Shown here one piece after another: positions 1 to 8,444 of a stretch of 25,010 bases of DNA. This stretch comes from Candidatus Neomicrothrix sp. UBA2974. Its GTDB lineage: Bacteria; Actinomycetota; Acidimicrobiia; Acidimicrobiales; MedAcidi-G1. The stretch is from assembly GCA_002348705.1 (NCBI GenBank), contig DEAU01000015.1, forward strand, positions 1 to 25,010, read 5' to 3'. The notes under the pieces are model-generated. The model worked only from the letters and a program-made list of their open reading frames with translations, made no database searches and was not told where the DNA came from. Position 1 is the first letter of the stretch. Each line of letters opens with the position of its first letter. Made by a program: the position numbers and the translations under genes.

Positions 1-313
1 CGCCAAATACCGACTTGATGCGGGCCACCAGAGCCTCATCGCTCACCAACTCGACACCAAGTAGTTCGGCTATCACCTCCCGTGTGATGTCATCTTGGGT
101 GGGCCCAAGACCACCGGTCACGATGAGGGCGTCGGCACGGTCTAGGGCACTGCTGAAGGCGTCCAGCATGCGATCCCGGTTGTCTCCAACCGCAGTGTGT
201 CGGTGACAATCGATCCCGGCGAGAGCCAGTTGTTCGCCGATCCAGGACGAGTTGGTATCCACAATCTGACCAAGGAGCAACTCGGTTCCCACAGCCACTA
301 TCTCGCATCGCAC
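1..313 (-). CDS. cinA: CinA family protein, N-terminal part (truncated by window edge)
   Basis: The first ~104 residues are visible; the 3' end lies beyond position 1. The start is GTG at 313, preceded by a strong purine-rich ribosome site (GGGAGGGG, about 6 nt upstream). The protein opens RCEIVAVGTELLLGQIVDTN and contains VTGGLGPTQDD, the signature of the MoaB/Mog-like molybdopterin-binding fold at the N terminus of CinA. CinA proteins are linked to competence/DNA damage, and many carry a C-terminal nicotinamide-nucleotide amidohydrolase domain; whether this one does cannot be seen. It begins 32 bp after the pgsA stop, and pgsA-cinA is a common actinobacterial neighbourhood. Family assignment is firm; biochemical activity is inferred from the family. 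Confidence 0.9.
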   Translation of the reverse strand, partial: MRCEIVAVGTELLLGQIVDTNSSWIGEQLALAGIDCHRHTAVGDNRDRMLDAFSSALDRADALIVTGGLGPTQDDITREVIAELLGVELVSDEALVARIKSVFG

Positions 314-345
314 TTCCAGCCCCTCCCTCGTCGTCTTCCTAGCCC

Positions 346-918
346 TCAAGTGGACCGGGAACCGGTCATGCTGGTCGCCCGACTACCGTCCAACAAGTAC
401 TGGAATCCGGTGATAAGCGTGAACGCCACGGCCATCCACAGCGACACCTGAACAACGACTTCTGCCTTCTGAAGGGGAGGCAGAACCGCAAGCAGCAGTG
501 CTGTCCCCTGCACGAGGGTCTTCCACTTGGCCGAACGTCGGGACGGGACAGCAAGACCGCGACGAGCGAACCAGAGGCGGTACAAAGTGATCACGCCCTC
601 CCGGACCGTCAGAAGCGTGACTGGGACCCATCCGTAGCGGTCCACCACCACAAGGCATACAGCCACACCGATCACAACCACCTTGTCAGCCAGTGGATCC
701 AGGAAGGCCCCCCACCGACTGACCGTGCCTCGACGTCGGGCCAAGATCCCATCGAAGTAGTCAGTGGATGCCAGTACCACACCGAGCACAAAGCCGCCCC
801 ACGTCACTCCGTTGCGTTCATTGTTCTCGAGTACAAAGACGAAAAGAAGAGGAGCTAGCAACAGGCGAGTCAAAGTGACCAGGTTCGCCGGCGACACGAC
901 GGTTCGCAGATGCTTCAA
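346..918 (-). CDS. pgsA: CDP-diacylglycerol--glycerol-3-phosphate 3-phosphatidyltransferase
   Basis: A 190-residue integral membrane enzyme of the CDP-alcohol phosphatidyltransferase family. It makes phosphatidylglycerol phosphate, the first committed step to phosphatidylglycerol and cardiolipin. The catalytic motif is complete: D53, D56-G57, A60-R61, G70, D74 and D78 (DGx2ARx8Gx3Dx3D spacing). Several hydrophobic segments flank it. The start is TTG at 918, supported by a GAGGA ribosome site 6 nt upstream (925-929). The TTG overlaps the rimO stop as TTGA, so the two genes are probably translationally coupled. A GTG at 897 would give a more typical short N terminus but has no ribosome site. 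A paralogous CDP-alcohol transferase specificity cannot be excluded by eye, but the pgsA-cinA context favours PgsA. Confidence 0.92.
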   Translation of the reverse strand: MKHLRTVVSPANLVTLTRLLLAPLLFVFVLENNERNGVTWGGFVLGVVLASTDYFDGILARRRGTVSRWGAFLDPLADKVVVIGVAVCLVVVDRYGWVPVTLLTVREGVITLYRLWFARRGLAVPSRRSAKWKTLVQGTALLLAVLPPLQKAEVVVQVSLWMAVAFTLITGFQYLLDGSRATSMTGSRST

Positions 919-2177
919 CGTAAGTCCTCAGCCACAGGCGCCGCCTGGAGGTCAGGCCCCAACGCCCCAGTCACCAGCACATCTTGGAAGGTACCGACCG
1001 GCAGATCGACGGGCACGGACACCACCCCGTCGATCTCCGGTGCCTCTCGATGTGTTCGTCCGACACCTGGCTCATCGACCAAAATCTCAACGGACCGTCC
1101 GATCAGGGCATCACGTCGGGTCGACGTGATGCCGTCCTGAACCTCACTCAACTCACGCAGTCGTTCAGCAACGAGGCCGTCGTCAACCACGCCGTCTAGA
1201 CCCGCGGCAAAAGTCTCCGCCTCCTGGCTATATGCAAAAAACCCACACCAATCGAGGTTGGCTTCGTTCAAGAAGTTAAGCAGGGCGTCGTGATCCTCCT
1301 CGGTCTCCCCGGGGTAACCGACGATGAAATTGGAACGCAGCGCAGCGTCGGACTCCCGGCTACGGATGGCGACGGTCCGTTCCAGAAAACGACTTCCATC
1401 GCCCCAGCGACGCATGCGACGCATCAGCGGTGGCGATACGTGCTGCAGCGACAGGTCGAAGTAGGGAACGCCGGTGGCACACACGGCGTCTACCAGACGG
1501 TCGGTGAGCTCCGACGGATAGAGGTAAAGCAGACGGACCCGCTCGACGCGGGTGGCAACAGCCTCCACGAGGGAGACGATTGCCTTTTCGCCCACACCCT
1601 GATCTCGTCCATAGGCAGCAAGGTCTTGAGCTACAAGAACCACTTCACGTGTATCCAAGGCGTCGACCTCAGCTAGGACCTCGTTCATGGGTCGGCTGCG
1701 CTGCGGTCCACGAAAGGTCGGAATGGCGCAGAATCCGCATGCTCGATCGCAACCCTCGGCGACCTTCACGTAAGCCCATGGACGCGTCGCTGGTGGTCGG
1801 GGAAGGTTCAGAAGGTCGAAAGACGGCACGTCACCGCTAACGGGTCGCCGGCCAAGATTGACCGGTACACCAAAGCCCGCTACCCGGTCGACCTCCGGGA
1901 GGGATTCAGCCAGCTCACTGCCATAGCGCTCGGCCATGCACCCGGTGACCACCATCTTGGCTCCGTCTCTCCTCTCATCGGAAAGGGCCAGCACGGTGTC
2001 GATCGACTCTTGCCTAGCATCCTCAATGAAAGCGCACGTGTTGACGACAATCAGGTCCGCATTCGCCGCAACATCGACCGGGACCATACCGTCAGCTGTG
2101 AGGGTCCCTGCCAGCTTCTCAGAATCAACCTGATTCTTGGGGCAGCCGAGGGTAACCAAGTGATAGGTCCCAGCCAT
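915..2177 (-). CDS. rimO: Ribosomal protein S12 methylthiotransferase RimO
   Basis: A 420-residue radical-SAM methylthiotransferase that adds a methylthio group to the conserved aspartate of ribosomal protein S12. The N-terminal UPF0004-type domain has the three Fe-S cysteines C12 (LGCPKN), C48 (NTCAF) and C80 (TGCMAER). The radical-SAM cluster CDRACGFC gives C143, C147 and C150. A C-terminal TRAM-like domain (about 355-420) follows. LGCPKNQVDSE is typical of RimO rather than MiaB. The reading frame stays open to 2279, but the ATG at 2177 begins the conserved MAGTYHLVTLGCPKN and overlaps the upstream antiporter stop as TGATG, so this start is preferred. It is in an overlapping chain with yrbG and pgsA. 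Confidence 0.95.
   Translation of the reverse strand: MAGTYHLVTLGCPKNQVDSEKLAGTLTADGMVPVDVAANADLIVVNTCAFIEDARQESIDTVLALSDERRDGAKMVVTGCMAERYGSELAESLPEVDRVAGFGVPVNLGRRPVSGDVPSFDLLNLPRPPATRPWAYVKVAEGCDRACGFCAIPTFRGPQRSRPMNEVLAEVDALDTREVVLVAQDLAAYGRDQGVGEKAIVSLVEAVATRVERVRLLYLYPSELTDRLVDAVCATGVPYFDLSLQHVSPPLMRRMRRWGDGSRFLERTVAIRSRESDAALRSNFIVGYPGETEEDHDALLNFLNEANLDWCGFFAYSQEAETFAAGLDGVVDDGLVAERLRELSEVQDGITSTRRDALIGRSVEILVDEPGVGRTHREAPEIDGVVSVPVDLPVGTFQDVLVTGALGPDLQAAPVAEDLR
925..929 (-). promoter_or_regulatory. Ribosome binding site deciding the pgsA TTG start
   Basis: GAGGA on the minus strand, 6 nt from the TTG at 918. It lies inside the last codons of rimO. It supports a TTG start coupled to rimO termination over the downstream GTG at 897, which lacks a purine-rich leader. 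Confidence 0.6.
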
Positions 2178-3112
2178 CAGACACCCGCCGACGAGGCAAG
2201 CACCGCCAGCAGCACCCCATAGGAAACCAGAAGCATCGCTCCCTCGGGACGTGCGATCCGCCGCGAGGTCGACATGCATAAGACCACCAGGGTGGCGATG
2301 ATCGCCATAGCCAACGAGCCGCGGACCTGAAGGTTCACCTCAGACATCGGCCCTGGCCCTGCCAAAAACAATGCTGCTCCCACGGCAAGGCTATTAAATA
2401 CGTTTGAGCCGAGCAGGTTGCCAATGATTAGGCCTGTTTCTCTTCGGCGAGAAGCTGCCACCACGGTTACTAACTCGGGGAGTGACGTCCCGAACGCCAC
2501 CATCGAAAAGCCCACGAACCCGCCACCGATTCCGAAACCGTCGGCAAGCCCCGTAGCCCCGAGGACCACTATCTGGGCAGAGCCCACGGTTCCTACTAGC
2601 CCGATCAGCGTCCACCACCAGGTTGACCCGGCGCCAACGCCTGTCTTGGCATCCTCAGACCGCTTACCGTCCTCGGGAGGCTTCTGGGCCAAGAGCAACA
2701 AACCGACAACCGTGGCAATGGCCAGGATGACTCCCTCAACACGCGTGGCTCCGTCCTGCACGAGGACGGCAAACAGGACCACTGAGGCCAGACAGAGGAT
2801 TGCTCGTCGTATTGATCCCCCGGGCAGGTCGAGAGGATGAATGACCGCTCCAATTCCCAGAACCAGCGAGAGGTTGGCCACGTTCGAGCCAATGACATTG
2901 CCGACACCCAGGTCGAGCTCGCCCTGTGCCGCAGCGATGACCGACACCACGAGTTCCGGAGCACTGGTCCCGAATCCGACTACCAGAGCTCCGACCACCA
3001 TCGTCGACACGCCCAGCCGGAAGGCCAAGGCGGTTGCACCGTCGACGAAGCGATCCGCCGACCAAGCCAAGACAGCGAGGCCGCCCACGAGGAAAATTAG
3101 GTCAAGGATCAC
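2177..3112 (-). CDS. yrbG: Calcium/sodium (CaCA family) antiporter, YrbG-like
   Basis: A 311-residue, roughly ten-helix membrane protein. Two inverted alpha repeats are clear: GFGTSAPE (46-53) with GNVIGSNVAN (71-80), and in the second half AFGTSLPE with GNLLGSNVFN. These are the ion-coordinating repeats of K+-independent Na+/Ca2+ exchangers. The role is probably cation (Ca2+) efflux driven by Na+ or H+; the exact ions are inferred. The start is GTG at 3112, with no obvious ribosome site. The stop overlaps the rimO start (TGATG). It follows ftsK by 52 bp, a gap that contains a short 6-bp hairpin (3139-3153). Confidence 0.92.
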   Translation of the reverse strand: MILDLIFLVGGLAVLAWSADRFVDGATALAFRLGVSTMVVGALVVGFGTSAPELVVSVIAAAQGELDLGVGNVIGSNVANLSLVLGIGAVIHPLDLPGGSIRRAILCLASVVLFAVLVQDGATRVEGVILAIATVVGLLLLAQKPPEDGKRSEDAKTGVGAGSTWWWTLIGLVGTVGSAQIVVLGATGLADGFGIGGGFVGFSMVAFGTSLPELVTVVAASRRRETGLIIGNLLGSNVFNSLAVGAALFLAGPGPMSEVNLQVRGSLAMAIIATLVVLCMSTSRRIARPEGAMLLVSYGVLLAVLASSAGV

Positions 3113-3164
3113 GGGTCGACGTTAGCCACCGTCCACCACGACCCCGCGGGTCGCTGACGGGCAG

Positions 3165-5729
3165 CTAGAGCCCCTGTTCCTGGCGGTCAGGAATTTCCTC
3201 AGGGGCAACCAGAACCTCCCGGGCTTTGGAACCGGTCGACGGTCCAACCACGCCCGCCTCCTCCAACAAGTCCATCAGCCGACCCGCACGGGCGAAGCCC
3301 ACCCGGAGCTTGCGCTGAAGCATCGACGTCGAACCCAGTTGGCTCATCACCACTAGGCGGCGAGCCTCCGCAAAGAGCTCATCGTCGTTCCCCTTTTCGC
3401 CACCTATTGAAGGGCGAGAAGAGTCCTCGGTTATGTCGTCGACCGGGTCAACAGCAGCCTGACCGGCCTGACCATCGTCGACGGATGGTGCATCCGCACC
3501 CACTGTCGGATCGCCGGCAACAGAGCCGGCAGTAACAGACGTCGCGGCTTTCGCCTGAACGACCCACGAGGCAACCACCTGACGAACTTCAGCCTCATCC
3601 ACCCAGGCCCCCTGAATGCGCTGCGGCACGCTGGAACTGGGCCCGAGGAGGAGCATGTCGCCGTATCCAACTAGACGCTCGGCGCCCGGCTGGTCGAGGA
3701 TGACTCGGCTGTCGGCCAAGCTGGAAACGGCAAAAGCCAGTCGAGCCGGGATGTTGGCCTTGATCACTCCGGTGATCACGTTCACCGAAGGTCTCTGAGT
3801 AGCAACCACCAGGTGTATACCGACTGCACGAGCCATCTGGGCTAGACGGGTGATTGAATCCTCAACGTCACGGGCAGCCACCATCATCAGGTCGGACAAC
3901 TCATCAACCACCACGAGGATGAACGGCAAGCGCTCATAATCGACCGACTCGCCATTTTCGTCGGCTAGTCCCAGCGGGGCCTTGAGATCGCCCCTGTCAT
4001 GAGCGGCGTTATAGCCGCCAATATCCCGGAATCCGCAACTCGAAAGTAAGTCATAGCGGCGTTCCATCTCCCGGACCGCCCAGTGGAGCGCATTAGCCGC
4101 CTTCTTGGGGTCCGTCACCGGCGCCGTCAGCAGGTGAGGAACTCCTTCGTACTGCCCCATCTCAACCCGCTTGGGGTCTACCAGGATGAGACGCACCTGG
4201 TCAGGTGTCGAACGCATCAACACTGAGGTGATCAGCGCGTTGATGCACGAAGACTTGCCGGCACCGGTCGCTCCAGCGATCAGCAGATGCGGCATGGTTG
4301 AAAGGTTCAGCATCACTGAGCGACCACTGATGTCTCGCCCGATACCGGCCTCTAGAGGATGCCTGGCCTTGGCGGCCTCGGACGAGGTGAGGATGTCGCC
4401 AAGAGCCACGACCTCGCGGTCCTCATTGGGAACCTCGATACCAATAGCCTGTTGGCCGGGAATGGGGGCAAGAATCCGGACGTCGGTGGCGGCTAGCGCG
4501 TAGGCGATGTCCTTGTGGAGGCTGGTGATGCGGGCGACCTTCACGCCCTCACCTAACTGCAAGGCGTAGCGGGTGACCGTGGGACCCACGGTCATCTCGG
4601 CCAAGCGCGTCTGGACTCCGTGAGCGGCCAGTGCCTCCTGAAGTCGCAAGCCGCGTTCCTCGACCGCCTTGGCGTCGACGTCGTGGGTCTCACTTCGTGA
4701 CAGAAGTCCGACTGACGGGAGGCGCCACTGCGAGTCGGCGCCAGACGGCCCCAGTTCGATGGTGAGTTGCTCGCCGCCCGCAGCCGCCTTCGCCCTGCCC
4801 CTCTTCTTCTTGGTGGACGGACTGACGGATTTAGAGGGGGTCGCCACGGTAGGCGCCGGCTCAGGAGTTGGGTGGGGCTCCGGATCCCGATCCGGTGTCG
4901 GCGGAGTGGGCATACCTGTCCGCGCCACTGGAGGACCATCCCCGCCAGGTGGAATAAGCAGGTTTCTCAACCAGTTGCGAATCCCCCGGGCCACCGGCCG
5001 TAAGCCGGCCATGGTGCCCCGGGCAGCATGGCGGGCGGTGAAGGCCGCCCCCTTTGCCGCACCTCGGGCTGCTTGACGAGCAGTGGTGCGGGTGATGACC
5101 GCCGACGCAATCAGGCCAAGACCGACCAAAACGAGAACTGCTCCCCAGGTGGCCATCACGGCTTCAAGGCCCCCACCCACGCCAAGGCCTATCAGGCCTC
5201 CAGCTCGACCGAGACCGTCGGCTCCGTCGCTAAGACCTGGACGCCCTCGGGCCACATGCAAGATTCCAGTGACCGATACCACCGCCATGACCAGACCGAC
5301 GGGCATCCGACGAGAGATCTCGCCGAATTCGGAGCGTTCGCGGAACATGGCCAGACCAGTGCCGACCATGGCCACCGGCAAGGCCACTCTCGTTGCTCCA
5401 ACCGACCAGGACAAGCCCGAGTCAAGTACCCGGCCGAATACACCTGCGCGCTCCAAGTAAACCGAGAGACCAGTCAAGAGCCCCCCGACTACCAGTACGA
5501 GGCCGAGTATTTCGTCGCCGCGACCAGCAAAGGCGGCCCGACCCATGCGCCTGACCAGAGATTCTCGTGATGGTTTCTCCGCGACGCGCCTATCTCTACC
5601 TGTTTCGACGGTACCAGCCTTCCGACCTGCAGGTTCGCGGTCGGGAGCCTCCCGCCGATCGTCAGCGGAGGGGACGCCGCCTTCCCGTCCACGGGACCGG
5701 CGAGAAGGACGCGACGATCGAGAAGCCAT
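3165..5729 (-). CDS. ftsK: DNA translocase FtsK/SpoIIIE
   Basis: A septum-associated ATP-driven DNA pump that clears chromosomes from the division site, 854 residues from the ATG at 5729. Order: a basic N-terminal tail; hydrophobic membrane segments in roughly the 50-200 region; a proline/arginine/lysine-rich linker (about 250-320); the alpha/beta motor with Walker A GATGAGKSS (K492) and Walker B-like FILVVVDELSDLM; and a C-terminal winged-helix gamma domain (MSQLGSTSMLQRKLRVGFAR) that would read polar KOPS-type sites. A GTG at 5747 is an alternative start, but it lies inside a perfect hairpin (5747-5766), so the ATG is preferred. The linker is short compared with long-linker FtsK proteins. 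Position between rnj and the antiporter fits the actinobacterial dapA-rnj-ftsK order. Confidence 0.95.
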   Translation of the reverse strand: MASRSSRPSRRSRGREGGVPSADDRREAPDREPAGRKAGTVETGRDRRVAEKPSRESLVRRMGRAAFAGRGDEILGLVLVVGGLLTGLSVYLERAGVFGRVLDSGLSWSVGATRVALPVAMVGTGLAMFRERSEFGEISRRMPVGLVMAVVSVTGILHVARGRPGLSDGADGLGRAGGLIGLGVGGGLEAVMATWGAVLVLVGLGLIASAVITRTTARQAARGAAKGAAFTARHAARGTMAGLRPVARGIRNWLRNLLIPPGGDGPPVARTGMPTPPTPDRDPEPHPTPEPAPTVATPSKSVSPSTKKKRGRAKAAAGGEQLTIELGPSGADSQWRLPSVGLLSRSETHDVDAKAVEERGLRLQEALAAHGVQTRLAEMTVGPTVTRYALQLGEGVKVARITSLHKDIAYALAATDVRILAPIPGQQAIGIEVPNEDREVVALGDILTSSEAAKARHPLEAGIGRDISGRSVMLNLSTMPHLLIAGATGAGKSSCINALITSVLMRSTPDQVRLILVDPKRVEMGQYEGVPHLLTAPVTDPKKAANALHWAVREMERRYDLLSSCGFRDIGGYNAAHDRGDLKAPLGLADENGESVDYERLPFILVVVDELSDLMMVAARDVEDSITRLAQMARAVGIHLVVATQRPSVNVITGVIKANIPARLAFAVSSLADSRVILDQPGAERLVGYGDMLLLGPSSSVPQRIQGAWVDEAEVRQVVASWVVQAKAATSVTAGSVAGDPTVGADAPSVDDGQAGQAAVDPVDDITEDSSRPSIGGEKGNDDELFAEARRLVVMSQLGSTSMLQRKLRVGFARAGRLMDLLEEAGVVGPSTGSKAREVLVAPEEIPDRQEQGL

Positions 5730-5746
5730 CGGCTGCGACGGTACCA

Positions 5747-5766
5747 CCGAGCCGTAACAGGCTCGG
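5747..5766 (-). other. Perfect 7-bp hairpin between rnj and ftsK
   Basis: CCGAGCC pairs with GGCTCGG across a 6-nt loop. It sits 28 nt past the rnj stop and 17 nt before the ftsK ATG. No T-run follows, so it is not a classical intrinsic terminator. It could be an I-shaped terminator, an mRNA-end stabiliser, or chance in GC-rich DNA. Confidence 0.4.
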
Positions 5767-5793
5767 GGCAGCCAGAACCAACCCTAGGAACTC

Positions 5794-7464
5794 CTACCGA
5801 ACCTCGACCACCGGCACGAGAGTTGGTCGCCGGCCGGTGCGCCGGGACACCAGACGGCCAGTGGCGCGACGAGTCAGGCGCGCCAACTCGGCCTCACTGC
5901 ACTCTCCATCAGCGACCACTCCTGCCAAAGCTTGAGCCACCTCGTCGGCCACCTCAACATGCCAAGCATCTCGCTCATCGGGTTCCATCCAGCCTCGGCT
6001 TTCCACGATCGGTCGACCGTCGAGACAGCCACCGCGCTTGTCGACCACCACTCTGACGAAAACAAACCCCTCGCCCGACACAGCCCGGCGCTCCTGCAAC
6101 AGGTCTTCCGATACCCGGCGACCCGACTCGTCGACCATCACGTAAACGTCGGGCACTCGATCCACGTGGGCCACACCCGCACTGGTCAACTTCACCCGAT
6201 CTCCATCGGTGCATCTCAGCACCTGATCTACACCCATTCCGCGTCCTCGGGCGAGGTCTTCGTGCGCCACCAGATGCGCGTACTCACCATGGACCGGTAT
6301 GAATAAGTCAGGGTCAGCAGCCTCGTGCAGAGCCAGCAACTCGTCGGCCTTGCCGTGGCCAGTGGTATGAACCCCCAGTTGGCCACTGTGCACCAGTCGC
6401 ACGCCCCGTCGGGCCAAAGCGTTGTGCAGGCGAGCCACTGCAGCCTCGTTGCCAGGGATGGGATGCGACGAGAAGACCACAGTGTCCAAATCTCCGACGG
6501 CCACATACCTGTGACGACCCTGGCCCATCAGGTTCAGGGCGGCGCGCGGCTCACCCTGCGAACCGGTACAAACAATGCAAGTACGTGCGGGCTCCAGGTC
6601 CTCGACATCTTGGTCGGTGGCCAGCATCCCGTCCGAAACCCGAAGTAGGCCTAGTTCCCGGGCCAAGGTCATGTTTCGAACCATCGAGGGTCCCATCACT
6701 ACGAGCGTCCGACCGGTAGCCGCCGCCGCATCGGCTACCTGCTGGATGCGGTGCACGTGACTCGAGAAAGCCCCGACGATGATCCGCCGCTCCTCGTTGT
6801 CTTCGAAGATCTGGCGCATCACCGGCCCGATACTCGACTCCGAAGACGAAGAGCCAGCGGAGCCAGCATTGGTCGAGTCGGCCAGGAGGAGGCGTATCCC
6901 TCCATCGGCCGCCAGCTCTCGAACCCGGTTCAGGTCGGTAACACGGCCATCGACCGGTGTCGGGTCGAGTTTGAAATCGCTGGAGTGAAGGATTCGTCCT
7001 TGAGGAGTGCTGAAGACTGTCATCAGTCCGCTGGGTGTCGAGTGGGTGACAGGAAGGAATTCACATTCAAAGGGACCGATAGGCATGCGCACATGGTCTT
7101 CCAGTGCCAGAAGATCGGGAACGGGGATACCGGCTGCCGACAACTTGCCGCGAACCATGCCAAGAGTGAACGGCGCTCCATAAACGGGCATCGTCACCCC
7201 CTGCTCACCAAGAGCTCGCAAGAGATACGGCAGGCCGCCAATGTGATCCTCGTGGGCATGAGTAATGACACAGGCCTCGAGGCGGTCGGAGCGATCCAGC
7301 AGCCAAGAAAAGTCTGGCAACACCGCGTCGACTCCGGGCATGTCGTCAGGGAAAAGTTGACCGCAGTCCAGCAAAACGATGCGGCCATGTGCTTCAAGAG
7401 CAGCGCAGTTGCGGCCGATCTCCCCCAGCCCGCCGAAGAATGTCAGGTAAACGGGATCAGCCAC
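5794..7464 (-). CDS. rnj: Ribonuclease J
   Basis: A 556-residue metallo-beta-lactamase/beta-CASP ribonuclease (5'-3' exo- and endonuclease) acting in mRNA decay and rRNA maturation. It opens VYLTFFGGLGEIGRNC. The zinc motif HAHEDHIGG is at 69-77, and a further metal-ligand histidine lies in LPVTHSTP. The beta-CASP motifs (VVMGPSMVRNM, CTGSQGEPRAALNLM, FSSHPIPGNE, HTTGHG, FIPVHGEYAHL) follow, then a C-terminal domain. Start GTG at 7464, 29 bp after dapA; no clear ribosome site. dapA-rnj-ftsK is a conserved actinobacterial order. Confidence 0.96.
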   Translation of the reverse strand: MADPVYLTFFGGLGEIGRNCAALEAHGRIVLLDCGQLFPDDMPGVDAVLPDFSWLLDRSDRLEACVITHAHEDHIGGLPYLLRALGEQGVTMPVYGAPFTLGMVRGKLSAAGIPVPDLLALEDHVRMPIGPFECEFLPVTHSTPSGLMTVFSTPQGRILHSSDFKLDPTPVDGRVTDLNRVRELAADGGIRLLLADSTNAGSAGSSSSESSIGPVMRQIFEDNEERRIIVGAFSSHVHRIQQVADAAAATGRTLVVMGPSMVRNMTLARELGLLRVSDGMLATDQDVEDLEPARTCIVCTGSQGEPRAALNLMGQGRHRYVAVGDLDTVVFSSHPIPGNEAAVARLHNALARRGVRLVHSGQLGVHTTGHGKADELLALHEAADPDLFIPVHGEYAHLVAHEDLARGRGMGVDQVLRCTDGDRVKLTSAGVAHVDRVPDVYVMVDESGRRVSEDLLQERRAVSGEGFVFVRVVVDKRGGCLDGRPIVESRGWMEPDERDAWHVEVADEVAQALAGVVADGECSEAELARLTRRATGRLVSRRTGRRPTLVPVVEVR

Positions 7465-7493
7465 GACGAATATACGGACGCAAGAAGTGGCGG

Positions 7494-8387
7494 TTAGCCG
7501 CGACCGAGTCCGACCAGCACGCGTCGGGCCATGTCCTGCAGACCCTCCGGCTCGGGCCCCATAGGCGGACGGCAGTCTCCACCAGGAAGGCCAAGGACCT
7601 TCATCATCGCTTTCGTCGGAATCGGATTTGGCTTCAAGTCACCCGACTCGAAATCCCATGACCCAAGTAGACGCTGGTTGGCCGCAGTAGCTTCGGCCAC
7701 GTTCCCCGAGAAGAAGGCATCCATCATGACCACCATTTCGGGAGTGGCCCAGTGGGAGGCGACGCTGATCACGCCCACCGCTCCAACTGCCAGCAGGGCC
7801 AAAGTGAGAGCGTCCTCACCGCTGTAGACCTCGAAGCCGTCGGGGGCCGCAGCTACGACACGGGCCGTCTCGGCCAGGTCGCCAGCCGCATCTTTGACAC
7901 CGACCACGTTGTCCACTTCGTCAGCTAGCCGCAGCATTGTCGCAAGTTCGATCTTCCGGCCCGACCGTGGCGGAATGTCATACAACAGAACCGGCAGTTC
8001 GGTGGCTTCCGCCACCACCCGGAAATGCTCGAACAGCCCAGCCTGGGATGGGCGGTTGTAGTAGGGGGTGACAGTGAGGATGGCATCCGCCCCTGCGACC
8101 GTGCACCGTTCGGTCAACTCCACAGCGGCCACTGTGTCGTTACTGCCGGCACCGGCAATAACGTGGACATCGACGGCATCTGCGACGACCTCGACGAGGG
8201 CAACCTGTTCGTCATGGGTCAGCGTCGGAGATTCGCCAGTGGTGCCAGCCAGTACCAAGCCGTCGTTGCCTTGGTCAACTAGCCACCTAGCCAGCTCGAC
8301 GGCTCCGTCAAGGTCAACAGCGCCTTCTTTGGTGAACGGAGTGATCATCGCGGTGATCACTCGCCCAAACCTGGGTTTCATCTTCAT
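7494..8387 (-). CDS. dapA: 4-hydroxy-tetrahydrodipicolinate synthase
   Basis: A 297-residue (beta/alpha)8 aldolase that condenses pyruvate with aspartate semialdehyde, the first step of the diaminopimelate/lysine branch. Visible active-site residues are the GTTGE motif (48-52), Y136 (LLYDIP), R141 and the Schiff-base lysine K165 (VVGVKDAAGD); TPYYNRP (107-113) carries the second tyrosine. Length is normal. ATG at 8387 follows a GAGAGAGA stretch; an ATG two codons later (8381) is equally possible. dapB lies upstream, separated by two unrelated genes (SURF1 and the HTH-like protein). In many Actinobacteria thyX occupies part of this interval, and it is absent here. Confidence 0.96.
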   Translation of the reverse strand: MKMKPRFGRVITAMITPFTKEGAVDLDGAVELARWLVDQGNDGLVLAGTTGESPTLTHDEQVALVEVVADAVDVHVIAGAGSNDTVAAVELTERCTVAGADAILTVTPYYNRPSQAGLFEHFRVVAEATELPVLLYDIPPRSGRKIELATMLRLADEVDNVVGVKDAAGDLAETARVVAAAPDGFEVYSGEDALTLALLAVGAVGVISVASHWATPEMVVMMDAFFSGNVAEATAANQRLLGSWDFESGDLKPNPIPTKAMMKVLGLPGGDCRPPMGPEPEGLQDMARRVLVGLGRG

Positions 8388-8444
8388 GTCTCTCTCTCAG
8401 TCGATTCCCGTCCAGTGCCAGCCTCAACATCCAGTTCGAAACCG

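Noticed and set aside
2178..2279. N-terminal extension of rimO
   Set aside because: It overlaps the antiporter gene and precedes the conserved N terminus; the TGATG junction marks the real start at 2177.
3139..3153. CGACCC/GGGTCG hairpin between ftsK and yrbG as a terminator
   Set aside because: Only 6 bp with a 3-nt loop and no T-run; too short to claim in GC-rich DNA.
5028..5570. Plus-strand open frame (180 codons) opposite the FtsK membrane region
   Set aside because: It is antisense to FtsK, and its polar composition simply mirrors hydrophobic codons on the other strand.
6751..7497. Plus-strand open frame (248 codons) opposite RNase J
   Set aside because: It lies wholly over conserved RNase J catalytic-domain sequence, has no family motifs, and is typical of high-GC antisense frames.
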